From Butyrivibrio sp. (GTDB taxonomy: Bacteria; Bacillota_A; Clostridia; Lachnospirales; Lachnospiraceae), in the NCBI RefSeq assembly GCF_024699075.1, contig NZ_JAILQF010000242.1, forward strand, positions 1-5,203: a stretch of DNA of 5,203 nt, in the 5' to 3' direction. The notes under the pieces were generated by a model. It saw only the letters and a program-made list of their open reading frames with translations. It ran no database searches and had not been told where the DNA came from. The translations under genes and the position numbers were made by a program. Of this stretch, positions 5,197 through 5,203 are shown in pieces. Numbering within the stretch: the first letter of the stretch is position 1; every line of letters begins with the position of its first letter.

Positions 5197-5203
5197 CATT
5201 TTA

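Larger units (their letters stand above)
4862..5203. other. 342-bp region upstream of fchA without a protein gene
   Basis: No coding frame worth calling exists on either strand. The fchA-proximal 200 bp is very AT-rich and holds the leader, a candidate -10 box and two direct repeats. From about 5060 the composition changes to GC-rich stems that form four consecutive hairpins, described separately. The shift is abrupt for this genome and suggests a distinct origin or an RNA-level function for the right-hand part. Confidence 0.6.

Noticed and set aside
5060..5203. Tetrahydrofolate riboswitch controlling fchA-folD
   Set aside because: Appealing from gene context, but I could not match the known THF riboswitch consensus to these hairpins, and they lie about 200 bp from the start codon.

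Overview
The window reads as chromosomal DNA from a low-GC Firmicute, most likely a Lachnospiraceae member such as a Butyrivibrio or Pseudobutyrivibrio relative. Two things point there: the AT-rich intergenic DNA, and the protein subtypes (a pyruvate kinase with the NNGL, SMNFPGKVLKQ and ATEMLESM variants, and a FolD with the DDLSYERGATKRCEK variant). This assignment rests on recalled family features, not on a search. Every convincing gene lies on the minus strand, so transcription runs from right to left.

Layout in transcription order. At 5203-5060 there is a GC-rich block of four hairpins. The first resembles the terminal hairpin of an IS200/IS605 (TnpB-type) element. Next comes an AT-rich leader holding a -10-like box and two copies of a 16-bp direct repeat. 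The gene run follows: an FchA-type cyclodeaminase/cyclohydrolase that starts at TTG (4861-4235), then folD 18 bp later (4216-3362), then pyk after a 115-bp gap made largely of 14-bp imperfect tandem repeats (3246-1819). The 3' end of pyk runs into four tandem 13-bp repeats and is followed by a rho-independent terminator (1758-1719).

The DNA from about 1718 to 1133 has no solid gene. It contains a startless cysteine-containing reading frame and an 86-codon ORF with no good ribosome binding site, and it looks like decayed coding sequence. A strong promoter overlaps the end of the 86-codon ORF and should drive the last gene. That gene is a membrane-anchored endonuclease/exonuclease/phosphatase-family protein (1064 to the window edge) which runs out of the window just after its catalytic DHNP motif.

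How the genes fit together: FchA and FolD act on neighbouring steps of tetrahydrofolate one-carbon metabolism. This FolD has Ala and Phe where the E. coli bifunctional enzyme has its cyclohydrolase Lys54 and Gln98. The simplest reading is a division of labour, with FolD as the dehydrogenase and the adjacent FchA-type protein as the cyclohydrolase. pyk (glycolysis) lies downstream on the same strand with no visible terminator between, so some read-through is possible. I see no clear undescribed multi-gene system. The items most worth a second look are the split FolD/FchA pair, the structured block at the right edge, and the two short-period tandem repeats flanking pyk.
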